NCBI RefSeq assembly: GCF_937138205.1
Contig: NZ_CAKZOT010000080.1
Coordinates: forward strand, 1 to 64,000
Direction of reading: 5' to 3'
Source: an uncultured Rhodospira sp.
Lineage (GTDB): Bacteria; Pseudomonadota; Alphaproteobacteria; Rhodospirillales; Rhodospirillaceae
DNA length: 64,000 nucleotides
How positions within the stretch are numbered: the first letter of the stretch is position 1; each line of letters begins with the position of its first letter. Shown piece by piece: positions 8,037 to 16,948 of this stretch. Under the pieces are notes generated by a model, which worked only from the letters and a program-made list of their open reading frames with translations, searched no databases and had not been told where the DNA came from. Made by a program: the position numbers and the translations under genes.

Positions 8037-9212
8037 CTATTCCGCGGCGATGGTTTTCGTGGCGTCGGCGGATAGCGCGGCGGCCCGGTCGGTGTTCTCC
8101 CAGGGCACGTCCGGACGACCGAAATGGCCGTTGGATGCCGTGGGGCGGTAGATCGGGCGCAGCAGGTCGAGCATGGCGATGATGCCCTTGGGCCGCAGGT
8201 CGAAGTGTTCGCGGACCAAGGCCTCGATGTGGGGTTCCGGGATGGTGCCGGTGCCGAAGGTATCGACGCGCACCGACACCGGTTGCGCGACGCCGATGGC
8301 ATAGGCGAGTTGCACCTCGCAGCGGTCGGCGAGGCCGGCGGCGACGATGTTCTTGGCGACGTAGCGCGCGGCGTAGGCGGCCGAGCGGTCGACCTTGGAC
8401 GGGTCCTTGCCGGAGAAGGCGCCGCCGCCGTGACGGCCCATGCCGCCGTAGGTGTCGACGATGATCTTGCGTCCGGTCAGGCCGCAGTCGCCCACCGGGC
8501 CGCCGATGACGAACCGGCCGGTCGGGTTGATGTGGTACTTGGTCTCGGCGGTCAGCATGTCGGCCGGGACGCACGGCTTGACGATCTCCTCGATGACCGC
8601 CTCGCGCAGGGTCTCGTAGGCCACGTCCTCATCGTGCTGGGTCGACAGCACGACGGCGTCGACGCCGGTCGGGCGCCCCGCCTCGTAGCGCACCGACACC
8701 TGGCTCTTCACGTCCGGGCGCAGCCAGGACAGCCGGCCGGCCTTGCGCACCTCGGCCTGGCGCGCGGTCAGGCGGTGGGCCAACTGAATCGGCAGGGGCA
8801 TCAGCTCCTCGGTCTCGCGGCAGGCGAAGCCGAACATCAGGCCCTGATCGCCGGCGCCCTGATCCAGATCCAGGCCGGTTCCCTCGTTGACGCCCTGGGC
8901 GATATCCGGGGACTGCTTGTCCAGGGCCACGAGGACGGCGCAGGAGCGCCCATCATAGCCGTACCGGGGGTCGTCATAGCCAACGTCGAGAATGGTGTCC
9001 CGCGCCACCTGGGCGTAGTCGACATGCGCGGTGGTGGTGATTTCCCCGGACAGAATGCACATGCCGGTGTTCACCATGGTCTCGCAGGCCACACGGGCAT
9101 GGGCGTCCTGGGCCAGGATGGCGTCCAGGATGGCGTCGGAAACATTGTCGGCCAGCTTGTCCGGATGGCCGGCGCCGACCGATTCAGAGGTGAAAATGTA
9201 AGAGTCGGTCAC
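8037..9212 (-). CDS. metK: S-adenosylmethionine synthetase
   Basis: Forms SAM from ATP and methionine in the cytosol. 391 aa from a GTG at 9212 ([18 protein letters not shown] is the classical N terminus); the ORF track runs 47 codons further but those are not family-like. The GTG has GGGAGAA upstream. Motifs: [12 protein letters not shown] for the ATP-binding hexapeptide region and [19 protein letters not shown] for the P-loop-like segment. It is the first gene of the metK-betaine operon; methylating one glycine to betaine uses three SAM, which explains the pairing. The ribosome site lies in a hairpin (see leader). It may be the only metK or a second, osmotically used copy; this cannot be told. 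Confidence 0.96.
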   Translation of the reverse strand: MTDSYIFTSESVGAGHPDKLADNVSDAILDAILAQDAHARVACETMVNTGMCILSGEITTTAHVDYAQVARDTILDVGYDDPRYGYDGRSCAVLVALDKQSPDIAQGVNEGTGLDLDQGAGDQGLMFGFACRETEELMPLPIQLAHRLTARQAEVRKAGRLSWLRPDVKSQVSVRYEAGRPTGVDAVVLSTQHDEDVAYETLREAVIEEIVKPCVPADMLTAETKYHINPTGRFVIGGPVGDCGLTGRKIIVDTYGGMGRHGGGAFSGKDPSKVDRSAAYAARYVAKNIVAAGLADRCEVQLAYAIGVAQPVSVRVDTFGTGTIPEPHIEALVREHFDLRPKGIIAMLDLLRPIYRPTASNGHFGRPDVPWENTDRAAALSADATKTIAAE

Positions 9213-9289
9213 GGTGCTCGTTCTCCCTGGGCAGGCCAGGGACGCGCGCCGACCGCCGACGGATGTGTCGGCTGGGCGGGGGCGTCCCC
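9213..9289 (-). promoter_or_regulatory. metK leader with a hairpin that sequesters the ribosome site
   Basis: Three simple stems lie in the 5' leader. Nearest the gene, TCCCTGG (transcript sense) pairs perfectly with CCAGGGA across CCTGC (plus strand 9224-9242), and its 3' arm covers the GGGA of the GGGAGAA ribosome site. Further up are GCCGAC/GTCGGC (9255-9272) and GGGG/CCCC (9279-9289). This geometry suits translational control, but I could not match it to the SAM-II or SAM/SAH consensus from memory. Confidence 0.45.
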
Positions 9290-9441
9290 GGGCATAATGG
9301 TCCGTCGGTCGCGAGCCTCGGAACGTCCGGACGCGCAGGCTCATGCCCCGCATCCGGCAGCAAGTATTCTATACTGTTGTTCCGTGCGCGCCGTCGTGAG
9401 TGCGGCACGCGGCTTGGTGATGAAACCCACGCCGATAAACT

Positions 9442-9467
9442 TTGGAGCCGTTTTAGGCGGGCTCCAA
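9442..9467 (-). other. Stem-loop far upstream in the metK leader or promoter
   Basis: TTGGAGCC (9442-9449) and GGCTCCAA (9460-9467) form a perfect 8-bp stem with a 10-base loop, read CGCCTAAAAC on the minus strand. Flanking ACCCA and TGGGT on the minus strand could close an outer helix. There is no T-run, so it is not an ordinary terminator. The stretch from 9290 to 9705 otherwise holds no gene. A 10-base palindrome ATGATATCAT lies near 9590. Confidence 0.4.
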
Positions 9468-9705
9468 CGGTGTTGGGTGGGGAGCCGCATCAGGGTCTTC
9501 GGCGACCGCGCTCCCCATTCACACGTCGTATGCTACACGAGTTGGAAAAGCCGTTCCAGCCGTAGGGGCGATTTTCGGGTAGGATGACATGATATCATCA
9601 TACTTTGGTGCCAAGGGGCGTATCTAAGGTAGCAGAGGCGTGGAATGGTGCACCGCATGAGTCCACGGGGGGTGGGCGAATCGGGCCACGGGGTGGCCAT
9701 GGCCC

Positions 9706-10914
9706 TCATCGGCCCGTCGCGTCGGGCGTCTCCGGACCACGGTCCAGCCGGTGCGGCCGGCCCAGGTAGTCCTGCGCCTGCATCTCGATCAGGCGCGAGA
9801 TGGTGCGGTCGAACTCGAAACGCCCGTCCCCGGCGCGATAAAGGTCGGTGACCGGGACCTCGGCCGAACAGATCAGCGCCGTCCGATGGTCGTATAGCGC
9901 GTCGACCAGCAGGACCAGGCGGCGCGCCCGGTCGCGGTCTTCGGGGCCGAGCGCCGGAATGCCGGAGACCATGACCACGTCATAGAGGGTGGCGATCTCC
10001 AGGTAGTCCGTGACGCCCAACGCGCGGCCGCACACCTCGTCGAAGGAAAACCAGGCGACACCGTTGCCGGCGCGGGGGACCGGGATGGTCCGCCCGTGTA
10101 CCACCACGCTGTCGGGCGCCTCCGACGTGCCGTCCAGCAGGGCGCGGAACGTCTCCTCCAGGGCCGCGTCGCTGTCCGGCCCAAGGGGGTGGTGGTAGAC
10201 CTCATGCCCCTGAAGACGGCCCAGCCGGTAATCCTGTGGGGAGTCCAGTTCGAGCACGTCCAGCCGCGTTTCCAACAGGGCGATGAAGGGCAAAAACTTT
10301 TCGCGTTGCAGGCCGTCCTTGTAGAGATCGGCGGGCGGACGGTTGGACGTGGTGACGACCACGACGCCGGCGTCGAGCAGGCGTTCGAACAGGCGCGCGA
10401 CGATCATGGCGTCGGCGATGTCGCGCACTTCCATCTCGTCCAGGCAGAGCAGCGTGACCTCGGCCGCGTACTGATCAGCCAGGCGCACCAGCGGGTCGCG
10501 GCCCTCGCGGCCGTCCTTGCGCCAGTGGTGCAGCGTTTCGTGCACCTCTCGCATGAGTTCGTGGAAGTGGACACGCCGTTTGCGGTCGATCGGCGCCGTC
10601 GCGGCCAGCAGGTCCATCAGCATCGACTTGCCGCGACCGACAGCGCCGTGGATGTAGAGACCGCGCGGGCTGTGTTGCGGGGTACGGCCGGACGCGCCGC
10701 CCCGGCGGGCGCCCTTGGGCGTCAGCCGCGACAGCAGACCGGCGGCGCCGACCGGCGCGTTCATGGTTCGGGGGCGGGTTCGATCATGCTCCGACAGCCC
10801 CCGGGCCAGGTCGTCGAGCCGGTGGACCACATGCTCCTGGGCCGGATCGGGCCGCAGGTCTCCGGATTCGAGAAGCGTGCGATATCGTGTCAATGGGCCG
10901 TGTGGCGCGGTCAT
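9706..10914 (-). CDS. zapE: ZapE-type AFG1-family ATPase
   Basis: 402-aa AFG1/ZapE ATPase, a P-loop protein linked in E. coli to Z-ring dynamics at constriction and related to a mitochondrial protein-quality factor. Walker A is GAVGRGKSMLMD near residue 89 and Walker B is TLLCLDEMEV near 154. VVTTSNRPPADLYKDGLQ (sensor region) and the C-terminal DRTISRLIEMQ are also typical. The start is the ATG at 10914, with a weak ribosome site. It lies 64 bases after the LuxR-type regulator gene on the same strand and could share its message. Peripheral membrane location is inferred from the family. Confidence 0.9.
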   Translation of the reverse strand: MTAPHGPLTRYRTLLESGDLRPDPAQEHVVHRLDDLARGLSEHDRTRPRTMNAPVGAAGLLSRLTPKGARRGGASGRTPQHSPRGLYIHGAVGRGKSMLMDLLAATAPIDRKRRVHFHELMREVHETLHHWRKDGREGRDPLVRLADQYAAEVTLLCLDEMEVRDIADAMIVARLFERLLDAGVVVVTTSNRPPADLYKDGLQREKFLPFIALLETRLDVLELDSPQDYRLGRLQGHEVYHHPLGPDSDAALEETFRALLDGTSEAPDSVVVHGRTIPVPRAGNGVAWFSFDEVCGRALGVTDYLEIATLYDVVMVSGIPALGPEDRDRARRLVLLVDALYDHRTALICSAEVPVTDLYRAGDGRFEFDRTISRLIEMQAQDYLGRPHRLDRGPETPDATGR

Positions 10915-10978
10915 AGCTCAGCCCCACACCCCGCGCGGCTGGGGGCGTGTTCCGCCGCCGGTTTCGCGTGGTCGACGT

Positions 10979-11707
10979 TCACGGGGTGCCGCGACCCCCA
11001 AGGGCGGTGGCGTCGGCACCGGTGGGAAAGCCGAGGCGGGCCGCCGCCACCACCGCGCCGGTCCGATTGTGGACCTTGAGCGCTTTCAAAATGGCGGTGA
11101 CGTGAAGTTTCACCGTGCCCTCGGACAGGTCGAGGACGCGGGCGATCTCCTTGTTGGACTTGCCCTGACCCAGAAGGGCCAGGACCTCCCGCTGGCGCGG
11201 TGTGAGCAGGGCGCTGGTCGCCGGGCGGACGCCGGCGCGCTCGGGATCGTTCAGCGCGTCCGGGCTGTCGCTGCCCAGGGGCAGGGCCTGCTTGAGGCTG
11301 GCGACCTCCTTGTCTTCCAGCAACGCCGGCGGCAGGTAAACGCCGCCCGAGAGGACCAGGCGCAAAGCGCCGATCATGACCTTGCTGCTGGAGGTCTTGG
11401 GGATGAAGCCGGATGCGCCGAGCCGCACCGCGTCGGCCACCAGCCGCCGGTCCTCCGCCGCCGTCAGCACCACCAGCGGGACTTCGCCCAGGCGCTGTTT
11501 GAGGGTCGTGAGGCCCTCGTGCCAGCTCATGCCCGGCATCACCAGATCAAGCAGGGCAAGGTCGACGCCGGGCGGTTCCGCGGCGCGGGTGATGGCCTCG
11601 TCGAACGAACTGGCCTCAAGGATCTCCAGGCCGGGATCAAGCTCTGACAGAACCAGCCGCAACCCGTCGCGGAACAGTTCGTGATCGTCTGCGATCAGTA
11701 TTCTCAC
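10979..11707 (-). CDS. LuxR/NarL-family response regulator
   Basis: Two-domain transcription factor of about 242 aa. The receiver domain has the acidic pair IADDHELFRDG, the phosphoacceptor aspartate in LALLDLVMPGM near residue 52, the VVLTA threonine and the lysine in GFIPKTSS. The C-terminal LuxR helix-turn-helix is LTPRQREVLALLGQGKSNKE, followed by EGTVKLHVTAILKALKV. Two GTG codons are adjacent; the second (11707) has AGAGG at a better spacing. No sensor kinase lies next to it, so the partner is unknown. The 230 bases upstream hold a repeated GGATATAC but no gene. Confidence 0.9.
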   Translation of the reverse strand: MRILIADDHELFRDGLRLVLSELDPGLEILEASSFDEAITRAAEPPGVDLALLDLVMPGMSWHEGLTTLKQRLGEVPLVVLTAAEDRRLVADAVRLGASGFIPKTSSSKVMIGALRLVLSGGVYLPPALLEDKEVASLKQALPLGSDSPDALNDPERAGVRPATSALLTPRQREVLALLGQGKSNKEIARVLDLSEGTVKLHVTAILKALKVHNRTGAVVAAARLGFPTGADATALGGRGTP

Positions 11708-11935
11708 CACGTCCTCTTGCCGCTGCTCGTTGATCTGCTTTTCGCTGTCCGGGAGCGAGACCGACCACCGCACCCCGTGCGCCGCGCGTGCGGTCGCCAG
11801 ACATCCGCGCTAAAGCGACGGAAAGGATATACCAATTCGGCATCATCCACGACTATGGATATACAGGCTTGGACTCATTTGTGCCACCGGCAAAAGGACC
11901 ATGGTCGCGCCGCCGGGTTGCAATTTCTTACGATC

Positions 11936-12379
11936 CTAAAGGCGCGGCGGATCCGGCAGGGTGCCGCCCGGGTAGATGGCGCCGGACCACGGATCGTCGG
12001 GGACCGGAGCGGGCGACCCGGTCGTGACCCCTGGTTTGGCGCGCGCCGGGCCGGGCGCGACGCACGCGAACGTCGCGCGCCACGGCTGCATGAGCCGGCA
12101 CGTTCCCAGGCTTTCACCTTCGAACCGGGGCACGCGGTCCGTCTCCGCGCAGACCTCCGCCGCCAGAGCGCGGAGTTGTTCGGGGGTCGTTTCCCCCTTG
12201 GCGTAGCAGATGACCGGTCGGTCCGGTGTCGAGGCGCCCACCATCGCGGTGCTGCCGGCCTCGCGGCGGCTGTCCACGAACGGTGCGCCGCAGGCCGTGA
12301 GGGTCGCGGCCAGCGCGGCCGATAGGAGGATCACCCGGCCGATCCAGCCGTCGTTGAACTTCTGTCGCCAGGCGATCAC
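11936..12379 (-). CDS. Hypothetical lipoprotein
   Basis: 147 aa, not recognised. The N terminus is a lipoprotein signal (GRVILLSAALAATLTAC, Cys near residue 30). The mature part has four cysteines (VICYAKGE, AEVCAETD, GTCRLM, FACVAP), which could form two disulfides in the periplasm, followed by a Pro/Gly-rich tail. The spacing resembles small periplasmic proteins seen in alphaproteobacteria, but I cannot name a family. The start is GTG, with GGAGG ten bases upstream. It is divergent from the DHH phosphoesterase; the 190-base gap holds both promoters and a short G-run. Confidence 0.7.
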   Translation of the reverse strand: MIAWRQKFNDGWIGRVILLSAALAATLTACGAPFVDSRREAGSTAMVGASTPDRPVICYAKGETTPEQLRALAAEVCAETDRVPRFEGESLGTCRLMQPWRATFACVAPGPARAKPGVTTGSPAPVPDDPWSGAIYPGGTLPDPPRL

Positions 12380-12569
12380 GACGCGGAGACCTCCGTGGTG
12401 TGGGGGCGGGGAGGGAGGGACGGCGGGCCTCGCGGTGTGGCCCGCGCCCTGTTTTGAAGCCGGGGACGGCCGAAATCAAAACGATTTTTGCACGCGCCGT
12501 CCCTCGCTTGCGCGCGCCCGCGTCCATGCTTTATATGGGGCCTTGTCTTGAACGCGGGGAGGACGCGGG

Positions 12570-13499
12570 ATGGCGGACGCCAAACATCGTCTGGTCACAC
12601 GAAGCGATTTCGATGGCTTGGTCTGTGCGGCCCTGCTGAAGGAATTGGACATGATCGACGAGATCATGTTCGTCCACCCCAAGGATATGCAGGACGGAAA
12701 GGTCGACATCACCGGGCGCGACATTACAACCAACCTGCCGTATGTCCCGGGTGTCTATTTGGCGTTCGACCACCATTTGTCCGAAACCATCCGTGTCGGG
12801 CGGCAGGACAACCATATCATTGATCCGCTCGCTCCCTCCGCCGCCCGTGTCGTCTACGAGCATTTCGGCGGCCGATCCGCGTTCCCGCGGATTTCGGACG
12901 AAATGATGGACGCGGTGGACAAGGCGGATTCGGCGCAATACGACAAAGACGAGATCCTCAATCCGAAGGGATGGGAACTCCTGAACTTCATCATGGACGC
13001 GCGCACCGGCCTGGGCCGGTTCCGGACGTTCCGGATCTCGAACTACAATCTGATGATGGAGTTGATCGATTACTGCCTCGAGCACTCCATTGAGGAAATC
13101 CTCGCCCTGCCCGACGTGCAGGAGCGCGTGAGTCTGTACCTGGAGCATCAGGAGCATTTCAAGGAGCAGCTTCAGCGCTGCGGCACCGTGCACGGCAATC
13201 TGGTGGTGCTGGACCTGCGCGAGGAAGGGACCATCTGGGCCGGCAACCGGTTCATGGTCTATGCCTTGTACCCGCAGTGCAATATCTCGATGCATGTGAT
13301 GTGGGGCCGGCAGCAGCAGAACACGGTCTTCGCGGTGGGCAAGTCGATCTTCGACCGGTCGTCCCGCACCAATGTCGGCGAACTGATGCTCGAATATGGC
13401 GGCGGCGGCCATCACGCCGCCGGCACCTGCCAGATCGGCAACGACAAGGCGCACGACGTGAAGGCCGAACTGGTCCGCCGCATCACCGCCGACGGCTGA
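12570..13499 (+). CDS. DHH/DHHA1-family phosphoesterase
   Basis: 309 aa. The N-terminal DHH domain has RSDFDGLVCAAL (metal-binding aspartates) and the signature YLAFDHHLSE near residue 72. The C-terminal DHHA1 domain ends in EYGGGGHHAAGTCQI. The family includes NrnA-type oligoribonuclease/pAp phosphatases and short-chain exopolyphosphatases; annotation pipelines often call this subgroup exopolyphosphatase-related. A nucleotide or small oligonucleotide substrate is therefore likely but unproven. ATG start with GGGGAGG upstream. It stands alone before the phosphate operon. A polyphosphate role would fit the Pho genes next door, but a palindromic repeat and the Pho promoter separate them. Confidence 0.85.
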   Translation: MADAKHRLVTRSDFDGLVCAALLKELDMIDEIMFVHPKDMQDGKVDITGRDITTNLPYVPGVYLAFDHHLSETIRVGRQDNHIIDPLAPSAARVVYEHFGGRSAFPRISDEMMDAVDKADSAQYDKDEILNPKGWELLNFIMDARTGLGRFRTFRISNYNLMMELIDYCLEHSIEEILALPDVQERVSLYLEHQEHFKEQLQRCGTVHGNLVVLDLREEGTIWAGNRFMVYALYPQCNISMHVMWGRQQQNTVFAVGKSIFDRSSRTNVGELMLEYGGGGHHAAGTCQIGNDKAHDVKAELVRRITADG

Positions 13500-13529
13500 G
13501 CCGGCGCGGTCAGGGCGGAACGCCAGCGC

Positions 13530-13624
13530 GGGAGATCCCTCCCGGCCTTCGGCCGGTTCGGGATGACTTTCTTGCTTTAACCCGCGTCATCCCGAGTGAG
13601 CGAAGCGAGCCGAGGGATCTCCCT
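13530..13624. repeat. REP-like palindromic element
   Basis: Imperfect inverted repeat after the DHH gene. The left arm begins GGGAGATCCCTC and ends CGGGATGAC; the right arm begins GTCATCCCGAG and ends GAGGGATCTCCC, with AGCGAAGCGAGC in between. This type, containing 'TCATCCCGAGTGAGCGAAGC', is a common dispersed repeat in many bacteria. It may also protect or end the upstream message. Confidence 0.75.
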
Positions 13625-13765
13625 CGATCGCGTGGCGCCATCGCCTGGCGACGACCCAACGCATCTGGCGGACGATTTAGCGCGAGTTCACGGCGACCAA
13701 CGCACTTGGCGAGCAGGTCTTGGCGCAGGCGACGCCGACCCAACGACGCGCCCTTTCGTCGCCCG

Positions 13766-13794
13766 TTGTAACCAAACATTCACAGGCCTGTCAC
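13766..13794 (+). promoter_or_regulatory. Pho box (PhoB site) upstream of pstS
   Basis: Three 7-base units at 11-base spacing: TTGTAAC, CATTCAC and CTGTCAC, separated by 4-base spacers CAAA and AGGC. The last matches the CTGTCAT consensus at six of seven positions and the others at four. It lies about 160 bases before the pstS start, so phosphate starvation should activate the operon through PhoB encoded at its end. Confidence 0.65.
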
Positions 13795-13951
13795 ACGGGA
13801 GTCGTCGTCCGTGAGTACCGTGCCGGCAATTCGGGTGCCGGGCGCGGTATCCGAACGGCGTGTTCCTTCGGTTGCGGGAACCCCCGCGCTGAAGCCAATC
13901 GGGGGGGTGCCCCTCCCGAAAAGACGCTCCCACAATGACTTGGAGGTCCTC

Positions 13952-14974
13952 GTGATCAAGAAGAGCATTCTGCTGGCCGCCGTGGCCACCGTCGGTTTCG
14001 CTGGCGTCGCCGAGGCGCGCGACCAGATCCGCATCGTCGGTTCCTCGACGGTGTATCCGTTCACCACGGTCGTGGCCGAGAACTTCGGCAAGAAGACCGG
14101 TCACCCGACCCCGGTTGTCGAGTCCACCGGCTCGGGCGGCGGTCTGAAGCTGTTCTGCGCCGGCCTGGGCGTCGAGCACCCGGACTTCACCAACGCCTCG
14201 CGCGCCATCAAGAGCTCGGAGATCGAGACCTGCGCCAGCAACGGCGTTGAGGCGATCACCGAGATGCAGGTCGGCTACGACGGCATCGTCATGGCCAACG
14301 CCAAGAACGCCCCGGCCCTCGAACTGACCAAGCAGCAGGTCTACCTGGCCCTGGCCAAGGACATCCCGCAGGACGGCGAGTGGGTTCCCAACCCGAACAT
14401 GAACTGGTCGGACATCGACCCGTCCCTGCCGGACGCCAAGATCGAGGTGCTGGGTCCGCCCCCGACCTCCGGCACCCGCGACGCCTTCGGCGAGCTGGTC
14501 ATGGAAGCCGGCTGCGAGGAAATCGAGGCGTGCGCCGCTCTGGACGGTGACGAGTTCGACGCCCGCGCCATGACCATGCGTGAGGACGGCGGCTTCGTCG
14601 AGGCCGGCGAGAACGACAACCTGATCGTCCAGAAGCTGGAAGCCAACCCGGCCGCCGTCGGCATCTTCGGCTTCTCCTTCCTCGATCAGAACCGTGACAA
14701 GATCCAGGGTGCCACCATCGACGGCGCCGCCCCGACCTTCGAGAACATCGCTTCCGGCTCCTACCCGGTCTCCCGTCCGCTGTTCGTCTACGTCAAGGTG
14801 GCGCACATGGGCGTGATCCCGGGCATGGAAGAGTTCCTGGAAGAGTACACCTCCGACGCCGCCTGGGGTCCGGAAGGCTACCTGATCGACAAGGGCCTGA
14901 TCCCGATGGACGAGGGTATGCGCGAGAAGATGCGCGAAGCCGCCCTGAACGGTGTTGACAACGTCAACATGTAA
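13952..14974 (+). CDS. pstS: Phosphate ABC transporter substrate-binding protein
   Basis: Periplasmic phosphate-binding protein that feeds PstCAB. 340 aa from the GTG at 13952, with GGAGG five bases upstream; the longer ORF start at 13811 lies in the promoter. A signal peptide (IKKSILLAAVATVGFAG, cleavage near VAEAR) precedes the mature start DQIRIVGSSTVYPFT. Phosphate-contact segments include GSSTVYPFT, ESTGSGGGLKLFC and TSGTRDAF. This is the longer SphX-like alphaproteobacterial form. Codon use is very even and GC-ending, as expected for a strongly expressed gene. Two large stem-loops separate it from pstC. Confidence 0.95.
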   Translation: MIKKSILLAAVATVGFAGVAEARDQIRIVGSSTVYPFTTVVAENFGKKTGHPTPVVESTGSGGGLKLFCAGLGVEHPDFTNASRAIKSSEIETCASNGVEAITEMQVGYDGIVMANAKNAPALELTKQQVYLALAKDIPQDGEWVPNPNMNWSDIDPSLPDAKIEVLGPPPTSGTRDAFGELVMEAGCEEIEACAALDGDEFDARAMTMREDGGFVEAGENDNLIVQKLEANPAAVGIFGFSFLDQNRDKIQGATIDGAAPTFENIASGSYPVSRPLFVYVKVAHMGVIPGMEEFLEEYTSDAAWGPEGYLIDKGLIPMDEGMREKMREAALNGVDNVNM

Positions 14975-14997
14975 GGGGTCCGTCGCGCCGGGTTCTG

Positions 14998-15067
14998 GTC
15001 ATCGCCCGCACCAGTGTGGGCGATGACACCGGTGACCGTCGGCGACCGGCCCCGGCCGGTCGCCGAC
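14998..15067 (+). other. Two strong stem-loops between pstS and pstC
   Basis: The first stem pairs GTCATCGCCC (14998-15007) with GGGCGATGAC (15018-15027), extendable to about 13 bp. The second pairs GTCGGCGACCGGCC (15038-15051) with GGCCGGTCGCCGAC (15054-15067). Neither is followed by a T-run. They may stabilise the pstS message or cause partial termination, lowering pstCAB relative to pstS. From 15068 to 15367 no gene or further motif was recognised. Confidence 0.6.
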
Positions 15068-15367
15068 GACGTCGGGGGGATGGTTCCACCGAACCGCGTT
15101 CTTGTCCCACGCTGACGTGCGAGGGTTTCCCGGCCCTGTCTCCGATCCCGCCGGTCGTGCCGCTGGCCGGGATTCGCTAGACCGGGGCGGTAAGCCGTCG
15201 CGTTGCCTGTGGTCGCATCCGTCGCATGTGCGCGGGCGCGTCACGGGCGCGGGGTTTTCGGGGTTTTCACGTCAAGGCACACCGCACGGCTCGACCTCGC
15301 CTGACTGCGCGCGGTTTGGCGCTGCGGACGCTCATCGGACCGCGATCCGGGAAACGGGAAGTCGTCA

Positions 15368-16834
15368 ATGAATATCTTGCTGGTCATCGGTGTGATTCTC
15401 GTGCTGGCGCTGGTCGGCTTCTTTCTGGGGCGCCAACGCGCGGTCGTGAAGAGTGGCGGCGAAAGCAGGAGCCTGCATTCCCTTCCCGGTTATCACGGGC
15501 ATTTCGTCGCCCTATGGGCCGCCGTGCCCTCGTTGATCCTCCTGGCGCTTTGGGTTCCCTTCGAGCCCGTGCTGGCGATGAATGCCGCCCTGGACTACTT
15601 CCAGGCCCACATCTCCGAGCCGGGCAACATGGAGGAAATCCGGCAGTCCAAGCTGTCCCTGTTGCTGGGCCTGTCGCAGGAGGCGACGACGATCAAGCTC
15701 GATGAGCTGTCCACCGACCAGTTCCAGCTGTTGCAGACGGAAATCCGCAACATGGCCTCCGGCACCGCCTCGGCTGGGCACGCGGCGTTCATCCAGGAGG
15801 TTGCGGACTACTATTCCAGCTATCGCCAGACCAGCTACTACCTCATGTTCGCGGCCTGCGTGGGCCTGACCGGCGCCGGCGCCGGCTTCGCCTGGAGCCG
15901 CATCGCCCCCGGAATGCGGGCGCGCAACCATGTCGAACAGGCGGTCAAGTGGTTCATGATCATCTGCTCGACGGTGGCCATCCTGACCACCCTGGGTATC
16001 GTGTTGTCCCTGCTGTTCGAGGCCCTGCGGTTCTTCGCCAAGATTCCCATTACGGAGTTCCTGTTCGGCCTGCACTGGAGCCCGCAGATCGCCATTCGCG
16101 AGGGACAGGTCGCGTCGGAAGGGACCTTCGGCGCTGTTCCGTTGTTCACCGGCACGCTGTTGATCTCGTTCATCGCCATGTGCGTGGCGGTGCCCATCGG
16201 CCTGTTGTCGGCCATCTACATGGCCGAATATGCCCATGCCAGGGTGCGCGCGGTCGTCAAGCCGCTGCTGGAGATCCTGGCCGGCATTCCGACCGTGGTC
16301 TACGGCTTCTTCGCGGCCCTGACGGTGGCGCCGTTCTTCCGCGATCTCGGTAACAGCATCGGCCTTGACGTCTCGTCGGAGAGCGCGTTGGCCGCCGGGT
16401 CCGTGATGGGCATCATGATCATTCCGTTCGTCAGCTCGTTGAGCGACGATGTCATTACGGCCGTGCCGCAGTCGATGCGCGAGGGGTCGTTCGGCCTTGG
16501 CGCCACGCGCTCGGAAACGATTCGCCGCGTCATTCTGCCGGCCGCCCTGCCGGGCATTATCGGCGGCGTCCTGCTGGCCGTTAGCCGGGCCATCGGCGAA
16601 ACGATGATCGTGGTGATGGCCGCCGGGCTGGGGTCCAACCTCACGGCCAACCCGCTGGAGGCCGTCACGACCGTCACGGTGCAGATCGTGACCCTGCTGG
16701 TGGGCGACCAGGAGTTCGACAGTCCCAAGACCCTGGCCGCCTTCGCGCTGGGCCTGATGCTGTTCGTCATGACCCTGGTCCTCAACATCATCGCGCTGCA
16801 CGTCGTGCGCCGCTACCGCGAACAGTACGAATAG
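15368..16834 (+). CDS. pstC: Phosphate ABC transporter permease PstC
   Basis: Inner-membrane permease half that pairs with PstA. 488 aa, longer than E. coli PstC (~320), because of an N-terminal extension with two or three membrane helices (ILLVIGVILVLALVGFFLG; ALWAAVPSLILLALWVPF) and a soluble loop with a glutamine/serine-rich helix. The core permease region begins near 190; the inner-membrane-component signature near SMREGSFGLGATRSETIR contacts the ATPase. The end LHVVRRYREQYE is typical. It is second in the operon, about 390 bases after pstS. Confidence 0.93.
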   Translation: MNILLVIGVILVLALVGFFLGRQRAVVKSGGESRSLHSLPGYHGHFVALWAAVPSLILLALWVPFEPVLAMNAALDYFQAHISEPGNMEEIRQSKLSLLLGLSQEATTIKLDELSTDQFQLLQTEIRNMASGTASAGHAAFIQEVADYYSSYRQTSYYLMFAACVGLTGAGAGFAWSRIAPGMRARNHVEQAVKWFMIICSTVAILTTLGIVLSLLFEALRFFAKIPITEFLFGLHWSPQIAIREGQVASEGTFGAVPLFTGTLLISFIAMCVAVPIGLLSAIYMAEYAHARVRAVVKPLLEILAGIPTVVYGFFAALTVAPFFRDLGNSIGLDVSSESALAAGSVMGIMIIPFVSSLSDDVITAVPQSMREGSFGLGATRSETIRRVILPAALPGIIGGVLLAVSRAIGETMIVVMAAGLGSNLTANPLEAVTTVTVQIVTLLVGDQEFDSPKTLAAFALGLMLFVMTLVLNIIALHVVRRYREQYE

Positions 16835-16948
16835 GGGCGGGGCCGGCCGTGGAACCCGCGCCGCCGCGGCCGGCTTCGATGGGACCAAGATGATCGGGGC
16901 GCGCGCCGCCTCCCTTTGACCCCGTCCAACCGGGAGCGAAAGAAATCC

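Noticed and set aside
9213-9467. Match of the metK leader to a SAM-II or SAM/SAH riboswitch
   Set aside because: I looked for the conserved cores and could not fit them by eye; kept only as an unassigned structured leader.
13510-13779. 89-codon minus-strand ORF in the gap before pstS
   Set aside because: It is read through the REP-like palindrome and the Pho box; the translation has repeat-derived SLRSLGMTR and no family signal.
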